The position numbers and the translations under genes are program-made. A DNA stretch of 64,000 nt from Zeimonas arvi (lineage in GTDB: Bacteria > Pseudomonadota > Gammaproteobacteria > Burkholderiales > Burkholderiaceae_E). Below are positions 8,226-17,393 of the stretch, piece after piece. The stretch covers positions 537,218 through 601,217 of the forward strand of contig NZ_VDUY01000003.1 in NCBI RefSeq assembly GCF_008039575.1. The letters are read 5' to 3'. Position 1 is the stretch's first letter; each line of letters starts with the position of its first letter. The notes under the pieces were generated by a model that made no database searches, was not told the origin of the DNA, and was given only the letters and a program-made list of their open reading frames with translations.

Positions 8226-10227
8226 GGAGCGCTCCCGAGGCAAACCTTTGCCGTTGTCGTTCCTCGACCGCCGTCGTCGGCACGGTCGGAGGGTCCAGTG
8301 CGTCGGGGCGGCCGCCCCCGACGGTGCTCGGCACGAAGACTCGCACCGGCTCGCTGCGCCCGTCCACGTTGGCGGGCCGCAGTTCGTCGAACCGGTGCTC
8401 GCGCGCGGCGCGCGTCGTGGCTTCTCCGACGATGATCGGCACCTCGTAGCGCTTGGTCAAGCTTTCCATGCGCGAGGCCAGGTTCACCGCGTCGCCCAGC
8501 GCCGTGTAGGTGCGCCGGACCGCCGAGCCCATGTCGCCCACGCGGGCCAGGCCGGTGTTCACGCCGATGCCGATGACCAGCGGCGGCAGCCCGCGCATCA
8601 CGAAGTCCACCGAGAGCCGGCGAGCCTCTTCCTGCATCGCGATCGCGGCGTCGACCGCGTGGTCGGCGTGCCTGGGATCGTCCAGCGGCGCGCCCCAGAA
8701 GGCCATCACCGCGTCGCCGATGTACTTGTCGACCGTCCCGCCGTAGCGGTGGATCACGTTGGTCAGGCCGGTGAACACCGTGTTCAGGTAGTCGCGCAGT
8801 GCCGCCGGATCCATCGACTCGGCCATCCGCGTGAAGCCGCGGATGTCGGCGAACAGGATGCTGAGCTCGGCGTTGCGGCTCTCCTTCATCCGCCAGTGCA
8901 CCGGGTCGCGCGCCATCTGCTCGACCAGCGCCGGCGACAGGTACTCGCCGAACAGCCGCACCACCGCGCGGCGCGCCCGGCCTTCGGCCAGATAGCCGAA
9001 CAGCAGGTTGAACACCGCCAGCGCCAGCACCAAGGCCACCGGCGCGGCCATCGGCAGGATCAGGTCGAGATTCGAATAGGCGATCGCGTTGCCGCCCACG
9101 ATGGTGAGCAGGGCCAGCAGGCAGGCCAGCGCGGTGCCGATGGGCCCCAGCGCCGGCAGCAGCACGGCCAGCCCGCCCCCCACCAGCAGCGAGGCGGCGG
9201 CACCCGCGCTGCCGGCATCCGCCGGGCGGCGCTTGATGCGGCCGTCCAGCGCGCCGGCCAGCAAGGAGGCGTGCACCTCCACCCCAGGGAAGACCTCGCT
9301 GACCGGGGTGGCCCGCAGGTCGGTCAGGCCGGGAGCGCTGGTGCCCACCAACACGATCCGGTCGCGCATCAGGGACCAGTCGACGTTTCCGGCCAGCACT
9401 TCCGAGGCCGACAGGTAGCGGAAGCGCCCGCCCTGCGGCCCGCCAGATCCGGCGAAGGGCACCATGGCGGTATAGCCGAAGGACACCGGGATCGTCACGT
9501 CGGCGCGCTTGCCATGCACCCGCAGGGTTTCGGGGCCGGCAGCCAGTGCGGCCGAACCGAGGTACTGGCGGAGCACCGCCAGCGCGAAGGACTCGTTGAC
9601 CGCGTTGCCATGCGCCGCCAGCAGCGGCAGCGCGCGCACCGTGCCGTCGATGTCGATGCCGGCGCCGATGAAGGAATTGAAGAAGCCCTGCGCGGCGGCC
9701 GCTTCGGCCAGTTCGGGCAGGTTGCTGCCGTAGCCGTCGGTGTGGATCAGCTCCAGGCCGAGCGCCGAGGCCGCCTCGCGCTCGAAGGCCTGCGCCGGCA
9801 GCACGCCGGTGCGCCGGCCGCCGCGGTCGCTGGTCAGGTAGTAGCCGAGCACGGTGGGCCGGTTGCGCAGGGACTCGGCCAGCCGGCGATCGCCGTCGCC
9901 CTCGCGCTGCGGCTCGGCGAACAGGGTGTCGAAGCCCAGGACCGCCGGGCGGCCCTTTTCGAAGACCGCGTCGACCAGTTGCGCCACCCGCTCGCGCGGC
10001 CACGGCCAGCGGCCCTCCTCGGCGAGGCTGCGCTCGTCGATGTCGACGATCACGATGCGCGGATCGAGCGTGGGCCGGATCAGGGCCTGGCGGCCATCGT
10101 AGAGCTGGCGGTCGACCGCGGCCAGGGTCGGTATGGCGCGCCAGCCCAGGTCGTGCGCGATCGCCACCGTGACGATCGCGAGCCCGGCCAGGGCTCGGAG
10201 CAGGCGGGATCGCTGCAGCGCCGTCAT
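8200..10227 (-). CDS. CHASE2-domain adenylate/guanylate cyclase
   Basis: A membrane protein of 675 residues. An N-terminal anchor is followed by a CHASE2 extracytoplasmic sensor (residues about 35-330: RIVIVDIDERSLAEEGRWPWPRE, VLVGTSAPGLTDLRATPV, PGVEVHASLLAGAL). Three membrane helices lie at about 335-420 and a class III cyclase domain at about 440-640. The metal-binding aspartates are in LFADIRGFTRM and YIGDAVMAFWG, the purine-binding lysine is in GGTVDKYIGD, and the transition-state segment is ALGDAVNLASRME. All catalytic positions look intact. An adenylate substrate is likely but inferred. The gene follows the FHA gene by 14 bases and overlaps the phosphodiesterase gene. Confidence 0.9.
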   Translation of the reverse strand: MTALQRSRLLRALAGLAIVTVAIAHDLGWRAIPTLAAVDRQLYDGRQALIRPTLDPRIVIVDIDERSLAEEGRWPWPRERVAQLVDAVFEKGRPAVLGFDTLFAEPQREGDGDRRLAESLRNRPTVLGYYLTSDRGGRRTGVLPAQAFEREAASALGLELIHTDGYGSNLPELAEAAAAQGFFNSFIGAGIDIDGTVRALPLLAAHGNAVNESFALAVLRQYLGSAALAAGPETLRVHGKRADVTIPVSFGYTAMVPFAGSGGPQGGRFRYLSASEVLAGNVDWSLMRDRIVLVGTSAPGLTDLRATPVSEVFPGVEVHASLLAGALDGRIKRRPADAGSAGAAASLLVGGGLAVLLPALGPIGTALACLLALLTIVGGNAIAYSNLDLILPMAAPVALVLALAVFNLLFGYLAEGRARRAVVRLFGEYLSPALVEQMARDPVHWRMKESRNAELSILFADIRGFTRMAESMDPAALRDYLNTVFTGLTNVIHRYGGTVDKYIGDAVMAFWGAPLDDPRHADHAVDAAIAMQEEARRLSVDFVMRGLPPLVIGIGVNTGLARVGDMGSAVRRTYTALGDAVNLASRMESLTKRYEVPIIVGEATTRAAREHRFDELRPANVDGRSEPVRVFVPSTVGGGRPDALDPPTVPTTAVEERQRQRFASGALHEGSGPRV

Positions 10228-10241
10228 CGCGGGCGCAGGGC

Positions 10242-11078
10242 TCAGGCGCCGAGCCTGAAGCGCAGCATCGTGCCGGCCAGCTCGATCAGGTCGCCGTCGG
10301 CCAGCCGGTGCGCGGTCAGGCCGATCGGCTCGCCGTTGACCTGCGGGAAGGTCAGGCCTTCGAGGTGGGTGATGAAGTAGCCGCCCTTGCGCCGGGAGAT
10401 CACCGCCACCTGCCCGGCGAGCCCGCCCACGCGGCTGATCGCCCGGTCGATGGCGTGGGTATGGCCGCTCTGCGGGCCGCTCAGGTAGACGACGTGGGCC
10501 GGCAGCGCCGGATCGGCGTCGGCCGCGGCCAACGGACCGGAGGCGGGCTGGCCGCCGCGGCGGCCCGATGCGTCGGACAGACCGGACGGCGCGCCGGAGG
10601 AACCGGTCGCGACGCCCCCCGATCCGGCCAGGGAGCCGGCCGATCCCGCGGACCCGGCGAGCCCGGTGGGCGCGTCGCCGTCCGGGGCACCGGCGTGGGC
10701 GAGATTGCCCTGGCTGTCCGGCTCGGCGCCGGCCGCGTCCCCGCCGGAGGCGTCGCTGCGGGCCGCCTCGAAGCGCAGACGGTAGATGCCGATGTCGACC
10801 ACGTCGCCGTCGACCAGGGTGCGTTGCTGGATGGGCAGGCCGTTGACCAGCGTGCCGTTGCGGCTGCCCAGGTCGTGCACGACCACCGCGCCGTTGCGCA
10901 CGCGGATCAGCGCGTGCTCCCCGCTCACCGTGAGGTCGTCGAGCTGCACGTCGTTGTAGGGACGCCGGCCGATCGACAGCATGTTGCCGGCGATCGGAAC
11001 CAGGCGCAGCTCGACCGCGCCGGCGGCGAGATAGAGGCGCAGCGCCGGAACGAGTCCGCGCGGCGAAGATCCTGGCAT
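10242..11078 (-). CDS. Protein with two FHA domains
   Basis: The first FHA domain (residues about 30-110) carries the phosphothreonine-binding pattern IGRRPYNDVQL, VSGEHALI and DLGSRNGTLVNG. A Gly/Ala/Ser-rich linker spans about residues 110-180. A second, more divergent FHA domain (ISRVGG, QVAVISRRKGGYFI, VNGEPIG, DGDLIELAGTMLRF) closes the protein. FHA domains bind phosphothreonine peptides, so a Ser/Thr kinase partner is implied but none is visible here. The start is uncertain. The frame opens at a GTG at 11150, and the ATG at 11078 was chosen because the conserved region begins soon after it. It lies just upstream of the cyclase gene in the same direction. Confidence 0.85.
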   Translation of the reverse strand: MPGSSPRGLVPALRLYLAAGAVELRLVPIAGNMLSIGRRPYNDVQLDDLTVSGEHALIRVRNGAVVVHDLGSRNGTLVNGLPIQQRTLVDGDVVDIGIYRLRFEAARSDASGGDAAGAEPDSQGNLAHAGAPDGDAPTGLAGSAGSAGSLAGSGGVATGSSGAPSGLSDASGRRGGQPASGPLAAADADPALPAHVVYLSGPQSGHTHAIDRAISRVGGLAGQVAVISRRKGGYFITHLEGLTFPQVNGEPIGLTAHRLADGDLIELAGTMLRFRLGA

Positions 11079-11219
11079 TCCTGAGTCAGACACGGCTGGC
11101 TTGCGGCGAGGGGAATCGACGATTCCGCAAAGCCTACCGGCAGGCGACACCGGGCCGCAGGAACTTTGTCATGAACGGCCGCGGGCTGCCGCCGGGCGGC
11201 GGCTGCCCGCAACCGTTGG

Positions 11220-11939
11220 TCAGTGCGCGGCGCCAGGCGCCTTGCGGCGCCGATTCAACGCCATGCCCCAGACCACGACCAGCAGCGCGCCCGCGGCGGA
11301 GACCGCGTACTTGAGCGTGGACGAGGGCTCGCCGATCTGGCCCACCGCCACCGGGTCGGTGATCATCATGCCGCCGGCGATCCAGCCCAGCAGCGCTCCG
11401 CCGGCGGTGACCACCAGCGGATAGCGCTCGATGAGCTTGAGCACCAGGGTGCTGCCCCAGACGATCAGCGGGATGCTGACCAGCAGGCCGAAGATCACCA
11501 GCCCGAGCTGGTGATCGGGGTCGGCCTGGTTGGCCGCGCCGGCAATTGCGATCACGTTGTCGAAGCTCATGACCAGGTCGGCGATGATGATCGTCTTGAT
11601 CGCCGCGAACAGCGTGCTGCCGCCTTCGAGGTTGCCGTGGGCGTCTTCGTCGCCCGGCGCCACCAGCTTGATGCCGATCCAGATCAGCAGCGCGCCACCG
11701 ATCAGCTTGAGGAAAGGCACCTGCAGCAGGGTGACCGCGAACGCGATCAGGATCACCCGAAGGATGATCGCGCCGGCCGTGCCCCAGAGGATGCCCTTCA
11801 TCTTCTGGTGCTGCGGCAGGTTGCGGCAGGCCAGTGCGATCACGACCGCGTTGTCGCCGCCCAGCAGGATGTCGATCAGGATGATCTGGAAGACCGCGCC
11901 CCAGTGGAGCGTGGTCAGGAACTCGATCGCGGATTCCAT
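11220..11939 (-). CDS. TerC-family integral membrane protein (YjbE-like)
   Basis: A protein of 239 residues with about seven membrane helices. It contains the acidic TerC signatures DILLGGDNAVVIAL (first repeat) and ADLVMSFDNVIAIAG (second repeat), which line a cation pathway. Related proteins are linked to manganese export or to metal loading of exported enzymes; the substrate here is not shown by the sequence. It lies 19 bases after sucD in the same direction, a common betaproteobacterial arrangement. A short basic C-terminus (NRRRKAPGAAH) faces the cytoplasm. Confidence 0.9.
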   Translation of the reverse strand: MESAIEFLTTLHWGAVFQIILIDILLGGDNAVVIALACRNLPQHQKMKGILWGTAGAIILRVILIAFAVTLLQVPFLKLIGGALLIWIGIKLVAPGDEDAHGNLEGGSTLFAAIKTIIIADLVMSFDNVIAIAGAANQADPDHQLGLVIFGLLVSIPLIVWGSTLVLKLIERYPLVVTAGGALLGWIAGGMMITDPVAVGQIGEPSSTLKYAVSAAGALLVVVWGMALNRRRKAPGAAH

Positions 11940-11958
11940 TGCTCGCTGCCCCCGCCGT

Positions 11959-12840
11959 TCAGAGCACGCTCTTCAGCAGCCGTGCCATCTCGGACGGATT
12001 GCGCGTGACCTTGATGCCGCAGGCTTCCATCACCTCGAGCTTGGCGTCGGCCGTGTCGGCGCCGCCGGAGATCAGCGCGCCGGCGTGGCCCATCCGCTTG
12101 CCCGGGGGGGCGGTGACGCCCGCGATGAAGCCGACCACCGGCTTCTTCATGTTGTCCTTGATCCAGCGCGCCGCGTTGACCTCGTCGGGCCCGCCGATCT
12201 CGCCGATCATGATCACCGCATCGGTGTCGGGATCGTCGTTGAACATCTGCATGACGTCGATGTGCTTGAGACCGTTGATCGGGTCGCCGCCGATGCCGAC
12301 CGCCGAGGACTGGCCCAGGCCCAGCTCGGTGAGCTGCGCCACCGCCTCGTAGGTCAGCGTGCCCGAGCGCGACACCACGCCGATGCGCCCCTTGCGGTGG
12401 ATGTGACCGGGCATGATGCCGATCTTGAGCTCGTCGGGGGTGATGACGCCGGGGCAGTTCGGCCCGAGCAGCAGGGTCTTGCTGTTCGCCTTGCGCATGC
12501 GGTCGCGCACCACGATCATGTCGCGCACCGGAATGCCCTCGGTGATGCAGATCACCAGGTCCAGCTCGGCGTCGACCGCCTCCTGGATGGCGGCGGCGGC
12601 GCCCGCCGGCGGCACGTAGATCACCGACACGGTGGCACCGGTCTCGGCCTTTGCTTCCTTGACGCTGGCGTAGATCGGGATGCCCTCGAAGTCCTCGCCG
12701 GCCTTCTTCGGGTTCACGCCCGCCACGAAGCCGGCTTTGCCGTTGGCGTACTCGCGGCACATCCGCGTGTGGAACTGGCCGGTCTTGCCGGTGATTCCCT
12801 GCGTGATGACCTTGGTGTCCTTGTTGATCAGGATGCTCAT
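11959..12840 (-). CDS. sucD: Succinate-CoA ligase, alpha subunit
   Basis: A subunit of 293 residues that binds CoA and carries the phosphohistidine. It has the CoA-binding Rossmann start [14 protein letters not shown], the segment [20 protein letters not shown], and the active histidine in [13 protein letters not shown]. It pairs with SucC to convert succinyl-CoA to succinate with formation of a nucleoside triphosphate in the citric acid cycle. It is full length, starts 17 bases after the sucC stop and is followed by terC. Confidence 0.97.
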   Translation of the reverse strand: MSILINKDTKVITQGITGKTGQFHTRMCREYANGKAGFVAGVNPKKAGEDFEGIPIYASVKEAKAETGATVSVIYVPPAGAAAAIQEAVDAELDLVICITEGIPVRDMIVVRDRMRKANSKTLLLGPNCPGVITPDELKIGIMPGHIHRKGRIGVVSRSGTLTYEAVAQLTELGLGQSSAVGIGGDPINGLKHIDVMQMFNDDPDTDAVIMIGEIGGPDEVNAARWIKDNMKKPVVGFIAGVTAPPGKRMGHAGALISGGADTADAKLEVMEACGIKVTRNPSEMARLLKSVL

Positions 12841-12856
12841 CGGGTGATCCTCGTTG

Positions 12857-14023
12857 TCATTTTCCGGCCGCGGCGGCCACGACCTTCTGGGCGGCTTCGG
12901 CCATGGTGTCGGCCGCGATGATCGGAAGGCCCGACTCGGCCAGCATCTTCTTGCCCTGCTGTTCGTTCGTGCCCTTCATGCGCACGACCAGCGGAACCTT
13001 CAGGCCCACCGCCTTGCTCGCCGCGATCACGCCTTCGGCGATGACGTCGCAGCGCATGATGCCGCCGAAGATGTTGACGAGGATCGCCTTCAGGTTCGGA
13101 TTGCGCAGCATGATCTTGAAGGCCTCGGTGACCTTCTCGGTGGTGGCGCCGCCGCCCACGTCGAGGAAGTTGGCCGGCTCGCCGCCGAACAGCTTGATGG
13201 TGTCCATGGTGGCCATGGCCAGGCCGGCGCCGTTGACCAGGCAGCCGATGTTGCCGTCGAGCTGGATGTAGGCCAGGTCGAACTTGCTGGCCTCGATCTC
13301 GGCCGGGTCTTCCTCGTCGAGGTCGCGCAACTCGACGATCTCGGGGTGGCGGAACAGCGCGTTGGCGTCGAAGTTGAGCTTGGCGTCGAGCGCCACGACC
13401 TTGCCGTCGCCGGTCAGGATCAGCGGGTTGATCTCGGCGAGCGAGGCGTCGGTGTCCCAGAAGGCCTTGTACAGGCCGTGCAGCACGGTGCGGGCCTGGG
13501 GCAGGCTCCCGGCCGGGATGCCGATCCTGGTGGCGATGCCGTCGCACTCGGCATCGGTGAGCCCGTTGGCCGGATCGATGAAGACCTTGTGCAGCAGTTC
13601 GGGCGTTCTCTCGGCGACTTCCTCGATGTCCATGCCGCCTTCGCTCGAGGCCATCAGTGCAACGCGCTGCGTGACGCGATCGACGACCAGTCCGACATAG
13701 AGTTCCTTCTTGATGTCGGCGCCTTCCTCGATCAGCAGGCGGCGCACCTTCTGGCCTTCGGGGCCGGTCTGGTGGGTGACCAGCTGCATGCCGAGGATCT
13801 CGCCGGAGAGCTTGCGCACCTCGTCGACCGAGCGGGCCAGCTTGACGCCGCCGCCCTTGCCGCGGCCACCCGCGTGGATCTGCGCCTTGACGACCCAGAC
13901 CGGACCGCCGAGGGTCTCGGCGGCCTTGACCGCCTCGTCGACCGAGAAGCACGGAATGCCGCGCGGCACTGCCACGCCGTACTTCTTCAGGATCTCCTTG
14001 CCCTGGTATTCATGGATCTTCAC
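12857..14023 (-). CDS. sucC: Succinate-CoA ligase, beta subunit
   Basis: A protein of 388 residues with an N-terminal ATP-grasp domain ([37 protein letters not shown]) and a C-terminal domain with the beta-subunit loop [16 protein letters not shown] chose the GTG at 14023 because it gives the standard family N-terminus and size, and a GGGGGA site lies seven bases upstream. The longer upstream frame is not protein-like. It forms an operon with sucD. The 390 bases upstream are non-coding and may hold a long leader. Confidence 0.96.
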   Translation of the reverse strand: MKIHEYQGKEILKKYGVAVPRGIPCFSVDEAVKAAETLGGPVWVVKAQIHAGGRGKGGGVKLARSVDEVRKLSGEILGMQLVTHQTGPEGQKVRRLLIEEGADIKKELYVGLVVDRVTQRVALMASSEGGMDIEEVAERTPELLHKVFIDPANGLTDAECDGIATRIGIPAGSLPQARTVLHGLYKAFWDTDASLAEINPLILTGDGKVVALDAKLNFDANALFRHPEIVELRDLDEEDPAEIEASKFDLAYIQLDGNIGCLVNGAGLAMATMDTIKLFGGEPANFLDVGGGATTEKVTEAFKIMLRNPNLKAILVNIFGGIMRCDVIAEGVIAASKAVGLKVPLVVRMKGTNEQQGKKMLAESGLPIIAADTMAEAAQKVVAAAAGK

Positions 14024-14413
14024 GAGTGTTCCCCCATCGAGACTTGGGTTTCTTCTGCGGGTACGGAACCGGCCTGGGCGGGCCGGCGCCACTGCGGGTA
14101 ATGAAGGGCAAGCCCAGCCTCGGGATTCCGGCGGTCCTGCGTGCGGCGAAAAGCCTGGGATCGCACCACAGGGGTGCGCATCGGCTCGCGGGACGCTGAC
14201 GGTTCGGCCAGGGGCATTCTCGGGCGTTGTCGCTCGGCAGACCCGGCCCCGGGGGCCGGATCGCGGGATCGCCGGGCATTGAACCCCGGCGGAAAAGCTT
14301 TGGAGTTTAGCACGCAGCCTGCGCCACGCTGCGCCGCACCAACCGGGTCTGGCCACGCCCCAGGCAGGCCCCGGAAGGTCCGGTGGGAGCCTGGGGGCAC
14401 GGTGCGGCGGGAC
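14024..14413. other. Intergenic leader region between sucC and recX
   Basis: No gene is visible in these 390 bases. The minus strand carries a -10-like TAAACT near 14307-14312 but no convincing -35 box. GC-rich imperfect inverted repeats lie around 14225-14290 (for example CCCCGG and GCCGGG elements). The region presumably contains the sucCD promoter and an untranslated leader of up to about 280 bases. I do not recognise a known riboswitch or RNA motif. Confidence 0.4.
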
Positions 14414-14923
14414 TCAGGGATCGGGGAGATCGTCAGGCAAGTCGAGATCGTCGGACTCCGCCCGGCCGCCGACCACGCGGCGGACGACATCGCCTCGGAA
14501 ACCACGAGCCATGAGGAAGCGGATCTGGCGTGCCCGGGCCTGCGGCGAGTCCGGCGGCTCGCCGAATCGACGCTCCCAAAGCGCGCGGGCGCGTGCCTGC
14601 TCGGTCTGCTCGAGCGAGGCCACCTGGCGTTCGACGAGGGCCGGCTCGAGGGCATGCGAACGAAGCTCGTGCCGGATGACCGCCGAACCGAAGCGCTCGG
14701 CCTTGCGGTGGACCAGCGACTCGGCAAAGCGCTGATTGGAGAGCAGCCGGGCTGCCTCGAGCTCGTCCAGGGCCTTCTCGAGCGCTTCCGGAGATTCGGC
14801 ATGCGGCGCGAGCTTGCGCTGCAATTCGAGCCGACTGTGCTCGCGTCGGGACAGGAAACGAAGCGCCCGACCCTTCAGCGAGAGTTGCGAGCGCTTGCGT
14901 CTGGAGGAATCGGGCGCGTCCAC
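14414..14923 (-). CDS. recX: RecA regulatory protein RecX
   Basis: A protein of 169 residues rich in Arg, Leu and Glu with the tandem three-helix pattern of RecX: KGRALRFLSRREHSRLELQRKL, ALDELEAARLLSNQRFAESLVHRK and the C-terminal QARARQIRFLMARGFRGDVV. RecX modulates RecA filaments. I chose the GTG at 14923, 26 bases after the recA stop, which matches the conserved recA-recX order. The acidic tail (SDDLDLPDDLPDP) is an additional short extension. Confidence 0.9.
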   Translation of the reverse strand: MDAPDSSRRKRSQLSLKGRALRFLSRREHSRLELQRKLAPHAESPEALEKALDELEAARLLSNQRFAESLVHRKAERFGSAVIRHELRSHALEPALVERQVASLEQTEQARARALWERRFGEPPDSPQARARQIRFLMARGFRGDVVRRVVGGRAESDDLDLPDDLPDP

Positions 14924-14949
14924 CCGGCCCTGCCTGCCCTGCCAGGCCC

Positions 14950-16002
14950 TCAGGCCGCCTGCTCGGCCGTGCCGCGCCCGGCGACGCCGAAGTGCTCGCG
15001 CACCCGGTTCTCGATCTCCAGCGCCATGTCCGGACGCTCGCGCAGGAACTCGCGGGCGTTGTCCTTGCCCTGGCCGATGCGTTCGCCCTTGTAGCTGTAC
15101 CAGGCGCCGCTCTTCTCGACGATGTTGCAGGCCACGCCGAGGTCGATGATCTCGCCATGACGCGAGATGCCTTCGCCGTAAAGGATGTCGAACTCGGCCT
15201 GCTTGAACGGCGGTGCGACCTTGTTCTTGACCACCTTGACGCGGGTCTCGTTGCCGATGACCTCGTCGCCCTTCTTGATGGAGCCGGTGCGCCGGATGTC
15301 CAACCGGACCGACGAGTAGAACTTGAGCGCGTTGCCCCCGGTGGTGGTCTCCGGGTTGCCGAACATGACCCCGATCTTCATGCGGATCTGGTTGATGAAG
15401 ATGACCAGACAGTTCGTGCGCTTGATCGTGCCGGTGAGCTTGCGCAGCGCCTGCGACATGAGACGAGCCTGCAGGCCGGGCAGCGAATCGCCCATTTCGC
15501 CTTCGATCTCGGCCTTTGGGGTGAGCGCCGCGACCGAGTCGATGACGATCAGGTCGACCGAACCCGAGCGCACCAGCGCATCGGCGATTTCCAGGGCCTG
15601 CTCGCCGGTGTCGGGCTGCGAGATCAGCAGATCCTCGAGCTGGACCCCGAGCTTGGAGGCGTACTGCACGTCGAGTGCGTGCTCGGCGTCGATGAAGGCG
15701 CAGGTGCCGCCCAGCTTCTGCATTTCGGCGATGACCTGCAGCGTGAGCGTGGTCTTGCCGGAGGACTCCGGCCCGTAGATCTCGACGACCCGGCCGCGCG
15801 GCAACCCGCCGACGCCCAGTGCGATGTCGAGCCCGAGCGAACCGGTGGACACCACCTGGATGTCGCGCTCGACCTCGGCGTCTGAGAACTTCATGACCGC
15901 GCCCTTGCCGAACTGCTTTTCGATCTGGGCCAGCGCGGCGCTCAGGGCCTTGCCGCGCTCGGTGCGGGATTTGGCGTCGTTCATGTCGATGACTTTTTCC
16001 AT
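14950..16002 (-). CDS. recA: Recombinase A
   Basis: A protein of 350 residues with all RecA hallmarks: Walker [11 protein letters not shown], Walker [11 protein letters not shown], the loop L2 and surrounding [23 protein letters not shown], and the C-terminal [15 protein letters not shown]. It forms filaments on single-stranded DNA for homologous recombination and triggers SOS cleavage of LexA. The gene is flanked by pncC upstream and recX downstream, the usual order. I did not find a clear LexA box upstream, so regulation is not assigned. Confidence 0.98.
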   Translation of the reverse strand: MEKVIDMNDAKSRTERGKALSAALAQIEKQFGKGAVMKFSDAEVERDIQVVSTGSLGLDIALGVGGLPRGRVVEIYGPESSGKTTLTLQVIAEMQKLGGTCAFIDAEHALDVQYASKLGVQLEDLLISQPDTGEQALEIADALVRSGSVDLIVIDSVAALTPKAEIEGEMGDSLPGLQARLMSQALRKLTGTIKRTNCLVIFINQIRMKIGVMFGNPETTTGGNALKFYSSVRLDIRRTGSIKKGDEVIGNETRVKVVKNKVAPPFKQAEFDILYGEGISRHGEIIDLGVACNIVEKSGAWYSYKGERIGQGKDNAREFLRERPDMALEIENRVREHFGVAGRGTAEQAA

Positions 16003-16096
16003 TTGGCTGGCCCTCGTCCGGTTCGGGAATCGATGGCCGGATTATTGCACAGCGATACTGTATAAACAATCAGTCTTCCGGCCTAAGCCGAGGAAT

Positions 16097-16642
16097 TCAG
16101 GCCGCGCCCGCGCCGATCTCGGCCAGGCGTTCGCGAGCGCGCCGCAGCGCGTGCAACGCCGCCCGGGCCCGCACCGTGCCACGATCGCCCGAGAACTGCA
16201 CGGTCTCGGTCCGCGTCTCGACATCGAGCGCCGACCAGCCGAAACAGACCGTGCCCACCGGTTTCCCGGGCACGGCCCCGCCGGGACCGGCAATGCCGGT
16301 GATCGACAGCGCGAGCTGTGCGCGGCTGCGGGCCAGCGCGCCCTCGGCCATCTCGCCGGCCGCCTGCTCGCTGACCGCGCCATGCGCCTTCAGCGTGTCG
16401 GCCGACACGCCCAGCAGGTCGGACTTCGCGGCATTGCTGTAGGTCACGAAGCCACGTTCGAACCAGTCGCTCGAGCCGCCGATCTCGGTCAGCGCCCGGC
16501 AGACCATGCCGCCGGTGCACGACTCGGCGCACGCGACGGTCCAGCCGCGGGCGCGCAGGGCGTGCCCCAGCGCCACCGCCGCCTCGAGGACCTCGTGCTC
16601 GAGGTCGGCGAGCGCCTCGTCGCGCAATTTCGCTTCCGTCAT
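16097..16642 (-). CDS. pncC: Nicotinamide-nucleotide amidase PncC (CinA C-terminal family)
   Basis: A protein of 181 residues containing only the CinA C-terminal amidase domain. The family signature CAESCTGGMVCRALTEIGGSS is at residues about 38-58, with NAAKSDLLGVSADTLKAHGAVS and ITGIAGPGGAVPGKPVGTVCFG further on. It deamidates nicotinamide mononucleotide to nicotinate mononucleotide in NAD recycling. The ATG at 16642 gives MTEAKLRDEALADLE and fits the family. It lies between pgpA and recA, a neighbourhood shared with many proteobacteria. Confidence 0.93.
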   Translation of the reverse strand: MTEAKLRDEALADLEHEVLEAAVALGHALRARGWTVACAESCTGGMVCRALTEIGGSSDWFERGFVTYSNAAKSDLLGVSADTLKAHGAVSEQAAGEMAEGALARSRAQLALSITGIAGPGGAVPGKPVGTVCFGWSALDVETRTETVQFSGDRGTVRARAALHALRRARERLAEIGAGAA

Positions 16643-16701
16643 CCGCCTCTCCGCCTGATTGCCTGCATCCTGCCCCGCCCGCCGACCTCGGCCCGCCAAC
16701 C

Positions 16702-17229
16702 TCAGCCCGCTGCGCCACCGAAGCCGGCGCGGAACAGGGCCAGCACCAGCAGCGTGCAGAAGGCCGCCATCAGGTCGTCGAGCATGGTGCCGAAGCCGTT
16801 CTTCAGCTTCGCATCGTAATGCCTGATCGGCGGCGGCTTCACGATATCGAAGAAGCGGAACAGCACGAAGGCCGCCAGCTGCGCGCCGAAACCGCCCGGC
16901 GCGAACAGCAGCACCAGCCAGAAGGCGACGATCTCGTCCCAGACCACCGCGCCGTGGTCGGCCACGCCGAGGTCGCGCGCGGTGCGCTCGCAGGCCCAGA
17001 TGCCGATCAGGAAGCCGGCCGCCAGCACGATCGCCCAATGCGCGGGCGAGAGCAGCGGATCGGCCACCACGAAGACCAGCCAGGCCCAGAGCGTGCCGAC
17101 GGTGCCCGGCGCGACCGGCGACAGGCCGCTGCCGAAGCCCAGCGCGATCCAGTGCGAGAGCCGTCCCCGCATGAAGCGCGCGGTCGGGCGCACCGGCCGC
17201 GGGGCGGGGCTCGGCGCCTGTTCAACCAA
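16702..17229 (-). CDS. pgpA: Phosphatidylglycerophosphatase A
   Basis: An inner-membrane protein of 175 residues with about four helices. It has the PgpA motifs GFGSGLSPVAPGTVGTLWAW, DHGAVVWDEIVAFW, FRFFDIVKPPPIRHYDAKLKNG and GTMLDDLMAAF, whose acidic residues bind metal. It removes phosphate from phosphatidylglycerophosphate to make phosphatidylglycerol. It follows thiL in the nusB-thiL-pgpA order that is widely conserved, although 164 bases separate it from thiL. Confidence 0.94.
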   Translation of the reverse strand: MVEQAPSPAPRPVRPTARFMRGRLSHWIALGFGSGLSPVAPGTVGTLWAWLVFVVADPLLSPAHWAIVLAAGFLIGIWACERTARDLGVADHGAVVWDEIVAFWLVLLFAPGGFGAQLAAFVLFRFFDIVKPPPIRHYDAKLKNGFGTMLDDLMAAFCTLLVLALFRAGFGGAAG

Positions 17230-17393
17230 GATCGCCGCCCCTTCTTGCCGTGGACCGCATGTCGCAGGGCCAGAATGCGCGAATACGTCGTAGCGAGCGG
17301 TTCGAGGTCGCGCCGAGAAGCGCCGCCGTACGGACGAGTACGGCGGGCATCGCAGCTGCGAGATCGGACCGCGCAGTGGATTTGCTCACGCGT

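Noticed and set aside
7918..10380. Plus-strand frame of 820 codons opposite the cyclase gene
   Set aside because: The minus strand encodes a complete CHASE2-cyclase with all catalytic residues. The antisense product is His/Gln/Arg-rich low-complexity sequence.
14414..16069. One long minus-strand frame covering recA and recX (551 codons)
   Set aside because: Only its last 169 codons are recX. The rest is a wrong-frame reading of recA, so no RecA-RecX fusion exists.
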